Source: Clostridium pasteurianum (GTDB taxonomy: Bacteria > Bacillota > Clostridia > Clostridiales > Clostridiaceae). Taken from it: 64,000 nt of DNA. The notes under the pieces were generated by a model, which worked only from the letters and a program-made list of their open reading frames with translations, made no database searches and was not told where the DNA came from. Positions 60,388 through 64,000 of the stretch are shown piece after piece (position 1 is the stretch's first letter; every line of letters begins with the position of its first letter). Where the stretch lies: assembly GCF_001705235.1 (NCBI RefSeq), contig NZ_MCGV01000001.1, positions 1,178,001-1,242,000 on the forward strand. Direction: 5' to 3'. The translations under genes were made by a program, and so were the position numbers.

Positions 60388-61353
60388 CTACTCTTTTGCT
60401 TGGACTACTATAATACTTGCCAAAATTTTATCATTCTCGCGTTTCCCCCATACTTCAATCCAGGAATTCCTACTAATTTTTATAATTTTATTTTTTGACA
60501 TTCTAGTATTCACTATAGTCATTGTATTATCACTATAACTTCTCCTCTGTAAATAAACTTTAGTTGATGAATTAAGCAAAACATTTATATTGCTTTCAGA
60601 TACCTTATCAGTTTTATTTTTCACCTTACCATTAACTACAGTTCTTTTTACATCACTATCTTCTATTTTTGTATTTAAACTTATTTGACTTTCATTTCCA
60701 TCTATAAATTTTCCAAAAACATCTGCCCTACTTTTAGGTATATCATTTCCACCTTTTACTACTTCATGCAACTTAGTAAGATGCAGCATTACACCATACT
60801 TCTCAAAGGCCACAAAAAATCCACTTGCCAAAAATAAAATTGTAACAAAAATAACAAAAATGTATTGAATCTTGTCCTTCTTTATAAATTTCTTCAAATA
60901 ACCTAATAATATGTATCCTATAATAGCTCCCATAGTATTAAGCATAATATCATCAATATCACTACTTCCAGTACCAGTTATATATTGAAAAGTCTCAAAA
61001 AATAGACTTAACCCTGCAGAAAGCATTAAAATATTTTTAAATTTCATTGCTTTTTTCCACATCATTGGAACAAGATATCCAAAGGGTATAAATACAATTA
61101 AATTTCCAAATACATTGCTAGCAGTCCAAAATGCCCCCATACCCTTAGATGCTGCAAAAGATTCAAATATGGATTTAAACGGAATCAAATTAACTGAACG
61201 CATTTTTTTGTATTCTCCAAACATTTGTGCTAATGTCACATTTTTAAATAAAATTATTTTTAATAGCGCTGCAATATATATTACAGAAAGCACAGTTACA
61301 ATGCTTTTAAATATAGAAACTTTATGTGATTTTATTTTTTCTGCTTTTTCCAT
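60388..61353 (-). CDS. VanZ-like family protein with C-terminal extension
   Basis: The first ~185 residues of this 321-residue protein carry the VanZ pattern: five membrane helices with NLIPFKSIFE, FGNLIVFIPFGYLVPMMWKK, and LSLFFETFQYITGTGSSDID. The final ~130 residues form an outer beta-rich extension (KTDKVSESNINVLLNSSTKV, then SRNSWIEVWGKRENDKILAS) not found in VanZ of enterococci. VanZ lowers susceptibility to teicoplanin. It is the first gene of the wall cluster, 35 nt before the carboxypeptidase gene. Confidence 0.88.
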   Translation of the reverse strand: MEKAEKIKSHKVSIFKSIVTVLSVIYIAALLKIILFKNVTLAQMFGEYKKMRSVNLIPFKSIFESFAASKGMGAFWTASNVFGNLIVFIPFGYLVPMMWKKAMKFKNILMLSAGLSLFFETFQYITGTGSSDIDDIMLNTMGAIIGYILLGYLKKFIKKDKIQYIFVIFVTILFLASGFFVAFEKYGVMLHLTKLHEVVKGGNDIPKSRADVFGKFIDGNESQISLNTKIEDSDVKRTVVNGKVKNKTDKVSESNINVLLNSSTKVYLQRRSYSDNTMTIVNTRMSKNKIIKISRNSWIEVWGKRENDKILASIIVVQAKE

Positions 61354-61723
61354 TACCGTCTACCCTCTTTCATATAACTTTGTTCATAAACTATCTTAAA
61401 ACTATTTCTTAAAAATACTTTTAAGTAAACCTTAAGAATTATAAAGATTTTTCAATAATAAACTAAAAAAATAATCTATATAAAAACTATTGCTATATTG
61501 ATCTAAATGATTGTTATTAAATTAATAATATTATTAGTGATAATTCTTCTCACTGCTCTTAAATTGCGTCAAAATGCCTACAAATTAATATAAATCAACA
61601 ATTTTAACACAATATTTTAATTTAAGATAAAAAGTTTTTGTTTTCTTTTTAACAATTTTAGATTATAATAAGCTGTAGTAAGAGATTTTTTTTATACTAT
61701 ATATTAGTTTTGGAGGTAATATT
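61354..61723. other. Divergent promoter region of the VanZ-like and fba genes
   Basis: This is an AT-rich region without genes. A TATAAT at about 61674 precedes fba, but no clear -35 box was found. No cre site or riboswitch was recognised. Confidence 0.4.
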
Positions 61724-62587
61724 ATGTTAGTATCAGCAAAAGAAATGGTAAAAAAAGCTAGAGAAGGCAAATATGCTGTTGGTCAATTCAATATCAACAA
61801 CTTAGAATGGACTAAAGCAATATTATTAACAGCACAAGAAAACAATTCTCCTGTAATTTTAGGTGTATCTGAAGGAGCAGGAAAATACATGGGTGGATTT
61901 TATGCTGTTGCACAGATGACTAAAGGATTAATTAAAGATTTAAATATTACTGTACCAGTTGCATTACACTTAGATCATGGTACTTATGAAGGTGCTTTCA
62001 AAGCAATAGACGGAGGATTTTCTTCTATAATGTTCGATGGTTCACATTATGGAATAGAAGAAAACATTGAAAAAACAAAAGAAGTAATCAAAACTGCCAA
62101 TGCAAAAGGAATTTCTGTTGAAGCAGAAGTTGGTGCAATAGGTGGAGAAGAAGATGGAGTTGTAGGTGAAGGTGAAGTTGCTGATCCTGCTGAATGCAAG
62201 AAAATTGCTGATTTAGGAGTTGACATACTTGCTGCTGGAATAGGAAATATCCATGGTGTATATCCAGCAAACTGGAAGGGCTTACACTTTGACGTTTTAA
62301 AGAAAATAGAAGACACTGTAGGTAACATGCCATTAGTTTTACACGGTGGTACTGGAATTCCTGATGATATGATTAAAAAAGCTATATCACTTGGAGTTGC
62401 AAAAATCAACGTTAATACTGAATGTCAATTAGTATTTGCAGAAGCTACTCGTAAATACATTGAAGCTGGAAAAGATAAACAAGGAAAAGGCTTTGACCCA
62501 CGTAAATTATTAGCCCCTGGTTTTGAAGCAATAAAAGCTAAAGTTAAAGAAAAAATGATATTATTTGGTTCAGTAAACAGAGCTTAA
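61724..62587 (+). CDS. fba: Class II fructose-bisphosphate aldolase
   Basis: This 287-residue enzyme splits fructose 1,6-bisphosphate to glyceraldehyde 3-phosphate and dihydroxyacetone phosphate in glycolysis. Zinc and catalytic residues are visible in ALHLDHGTYEGAFKAID, VEAEVGAIGGEEDG and VLHGGTGIPDDMIKKAISLG, and KINVNTECQ completes the site. The start MLVSAKEMVKKAREGKYAVG and the strong GGAGG site are typical of Clostridium aldolases. It is a single gene with its own terminator. Confidence 0.96.
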   Translation: MLVSAKEMVKKAREGKYAVGQFNINNLEWTKAILLTAQENNSPVILGVSEGAGKYMGGFYAVAQMTKGLIKDLNITVPVALHLDHGTYEGAFKAIDGGFSSIMFDGSHYGIEENIEKTKEVIKTANAKGISVEAEVGAIGGEEDGVVGEGEVADPAECKKIADLGVDILAAGIGNIHGVYPANWKGLHFDVLKKIEDTVGNMPLVLHGGTGIPDDMIKKAISLGVAKINVNTECQLVFAEATRKYIEAGKDKQGKGFDPRKLLAPGFEAIKAKVKEKMILFGSVNRA

Positions 62588-62600
62588 TAATAAATATATA

Positions 62601-62644
62601 AAAAAATGCACTCACAATTTTTATAATTGTGAGTGCATTTTTTT
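62601..62644 (+). terminator. Terminator of fba
   Basis: A perfect ~19-bp stem AAAAAATGCACTCACAATT and its complement enclose TTTTAT, ending in a T run. It lies 13 nt after the stop codon. The remaining stretch to 62960 is AT-rich and carries no gene. Confidence 0.92.
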
Positions 62645-62960
62645 ATATAATCTTAATATTCACCTCTAATTATAGATTCTTATATTTAAAATAATGAAAT
62701 TTACTTTTCAATAAGTAATAAGTATAATTTACTAATCTTTTTTTGCTTTTTCAAACTGTTATGAAGAAATAAGCTATAATATTCCATAAATATAACAATA
62801 TACTACTTAATTCTTATTCATTGCCAAAAATTAATGCATATAGTTTTATACCATCTATACATTATATATACAAATGATCCAGTATAAAGTATAATTTAGT
62901 AGAATAATGATTGTAAATTTTTTTAATTACTTTATATTAATTAAGGGGGGTAACATAAAC

Positions 62961-64000
62961 ATGTTAAAAAGATTTTTTTCAAAAATAAGCATTTTATGTT
63001 CTACTTTGTTTTTAGGAACATCTATGCTTTCCGGAATTCCTGTACATGCATCTACTGCTTATACAGGAATGCGAAATATAACGTCCATGCAGGTTGTCAA
63101 AGACATGAAGGTTGGATGGAATTTAGGGAATACTCTTGATGCATCTCCTGATGAAACAGGCTGGGGTGCTCCAAAAACAACAAAAGCTATGATTGATGAA
63201 ATAAAAAAAGCTGGATTTAACACTGTAAGAATTCCAATAACTTGGAAAGATCATATTGGTGCTGCTCCTAATTATACTATTGATAAAGCTTGGCTTGATA
63301 GAGTTCAAGAAGTGGTAAACTATGTTCTTGATAATAATATGTATGCTATTATCAACGTACATCATGATGATCCTTGGGTTGTACCAAATTCTCAACACGA
63401 AGGTGACACAGTACATGAACTCTCATTAGTTTGGAATCAGATTGCAAACCGTTTTAAAAATTACAGTGATTATTTAATTTTTGAAACTCTTAACGAACCT
63501 AGAGAAGTTGGTTCAGCTACTGAATGGTCAGGCGGAACTGATGAATCTCGTCAAGCAGTTAATCAATATAACCTAACTGCTGTAAACGCAATAAGATCTA
63601 CTGGGGGAAATAACTCTTCTAGATTTATTATGGTACCAACTTATGCTGCATCAGTAGAACCTGCTGCTATGAATGCATTAACAATTCCAAACAACGACAG
63701 CAGAGTAATCGTATCTCTTCATATGTATGCACCTTATTACTTTGCAATGGATACTTCTGATCTTAGCGTTTCAACTTGGGGCTCAGATGCTGATAAAGCA
63801 GCATTAGACTCACAAATGGATGCTATATATAACAAATTTATTAAAAACGGCACAGCTGTAGTAATAGGTGAATTTGGAAGTATTGACAAAAACAACTTAA
63901 GTTCAAGAGTAGCCCACGCTAAATACTATGTTAGTGCTGCAAGAAAAAGAGGCATAACTCCTATATGGTGGGATAATGGAGCTTATAATCCTGGTCAACC
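62961..64000 (+). CDS. Secreted GH5 endoglucanase, N-terminal part (cut by window edge)
   Basis: The first 346 residues are visible, and the gene runs off the right edge. A signal peptide (about residues 1-30, ending VHA) is followed by a GH5 catalytic domain: KVGWNLGNTLDASPDETGWG, NTVRIPITW, INVHHDD, acid/base Glu179 in ETLNEPRE, and nucleophile Glu304 in VIGEFGS. It hydrolyses beta-1,4-glucan outside the cell. AAGGGGGG lies 10 nt before the ATG. A carbohydrate-binding or dockerin module may follow beyond the window. Confidence 0.95.
   Translation, partial: MLKRFFSKISILCSTLFLGTSMLSGIPVHASTAYTGMRNITSMQVVKDMKVGWNLGNTLDASPDETGWGAPKTTKAMIDEIKKAGFNTVRIPITWKDHIGAAPNYTIDKAWLDRVQEVVNYVLDNNMYAIINVHHDDPWVVPNSQHEGDTVHELSLVWNQIANRFKNYSDYLIFETLNEPREVGSATEWSGGTDESRQAVNQYNLTAVNAIRSTGGNNSSRFIMVPTYAASVEPAAMNALTIPNNDSRVIVSLHMYAPYYFAMDTSDLSVSTWGSDADKAALDSQMDAIYNKFIKNGTAVVIGEFGSIDKNNLSSRVAHAKYYVSAARKRGITPIWWDNGAYNPGQ

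Overview
The window looks like the chromosome of a low-GC, Gram-positive, spore-forming anaerobe of the genus Clostridium. AT content is very high, ribosome binding sites are strong AGGAGG types, and there is a Cse60-type sporulation protein, a class II fructose-bisphosphate aldolase and a secreted GH5 cellulase. The gene mix (mannose-type PTS, alpha-glucan phosphorylase, endoglucanase) fits a saccharolytic, solventogenic species of the C. acetobutylicum kind. That species assignment is an inference from recall, not a database match.

Layout. 1-1.1 kb: HAD phosphatase and DeoR regulator with an autoregulated promoter. 1.2-4.8 kb: a two-component system plus ABC exporter of the antimicrobial-peptide sensing type, ending in a tiny cse60-like gene. 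5-7 kb: DUF3298 and DUF89 proteins. 7-10.4 kb: MarR-controlled ABC exporter. 10.8-12.3 kb: acetyltransferase and AraC regulator. 12.5-19.8 kb: alpha-glucan phosphorylase, VanX-like dipeptidase, LacI regulator and a complete mannose-family PTS (IIA, IIB, IIC, IID). 19.9-25.3 kb: a decayed kinase, then a sugar-binding protein / NarL-type kinase / regulator / second binding protein module without permeases. 25.4-29.4 kb: Tet(M)-like ribosomal protection protein and an HD-GYP protein. 30-33.6 kb: amino acid permease, nitroreductase with divergent HxlR regulator, and small proteins. 33.8-34.6 kb: barnase and barstar homologues. 35-39.5 kb: PuuR-like regulator and potABCD. 39.8-45.6 kb: stand-alone enzymes (DUF218, GNAT, Nudix, radical SAM, lipoprotein esterase, YhcH) separated by repeats. 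45.9-50.1 kb: a second kinase/regulator/ABC exporter system. 50.2-56.9 kb: a six-gene operon with DUF2997, an NrdG-like radical SAM protein, a Ycf46-like AAA ATPase, a DUF1257/Ycf35-like protein and two large modular proteins. 57-61.4 kb: GNAT and a VanS/VanR/VanY-like/VanZ-like cluster. 61.7-64 kb: fba and the start of a GH5 endoglucanase.

Two things stand out. First, the 50.2-56.9 kb operon joins a AAA ATPase and a radical SAM activase-like protein to paralogous scaffold-like proteins with tandem repeats, a GYF_2 domain and a ComEA-like helix-hairpin-helix; its function is unknown to me. Second, a family of ~190-nt hairpin repeats begins within about 12 nt of a stop codon, always in the same orientation relative to the gene, and its arms diverge in matched pairs. 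It behaves like a structured 3' UTR or terminator element.

Two-component systems are abundant: four intact kinase/regulator pairs and one pseudogene. Several are paired with exporters or cell-wall enzymes, which suggests an envelope-stress and sugar-sensing region.
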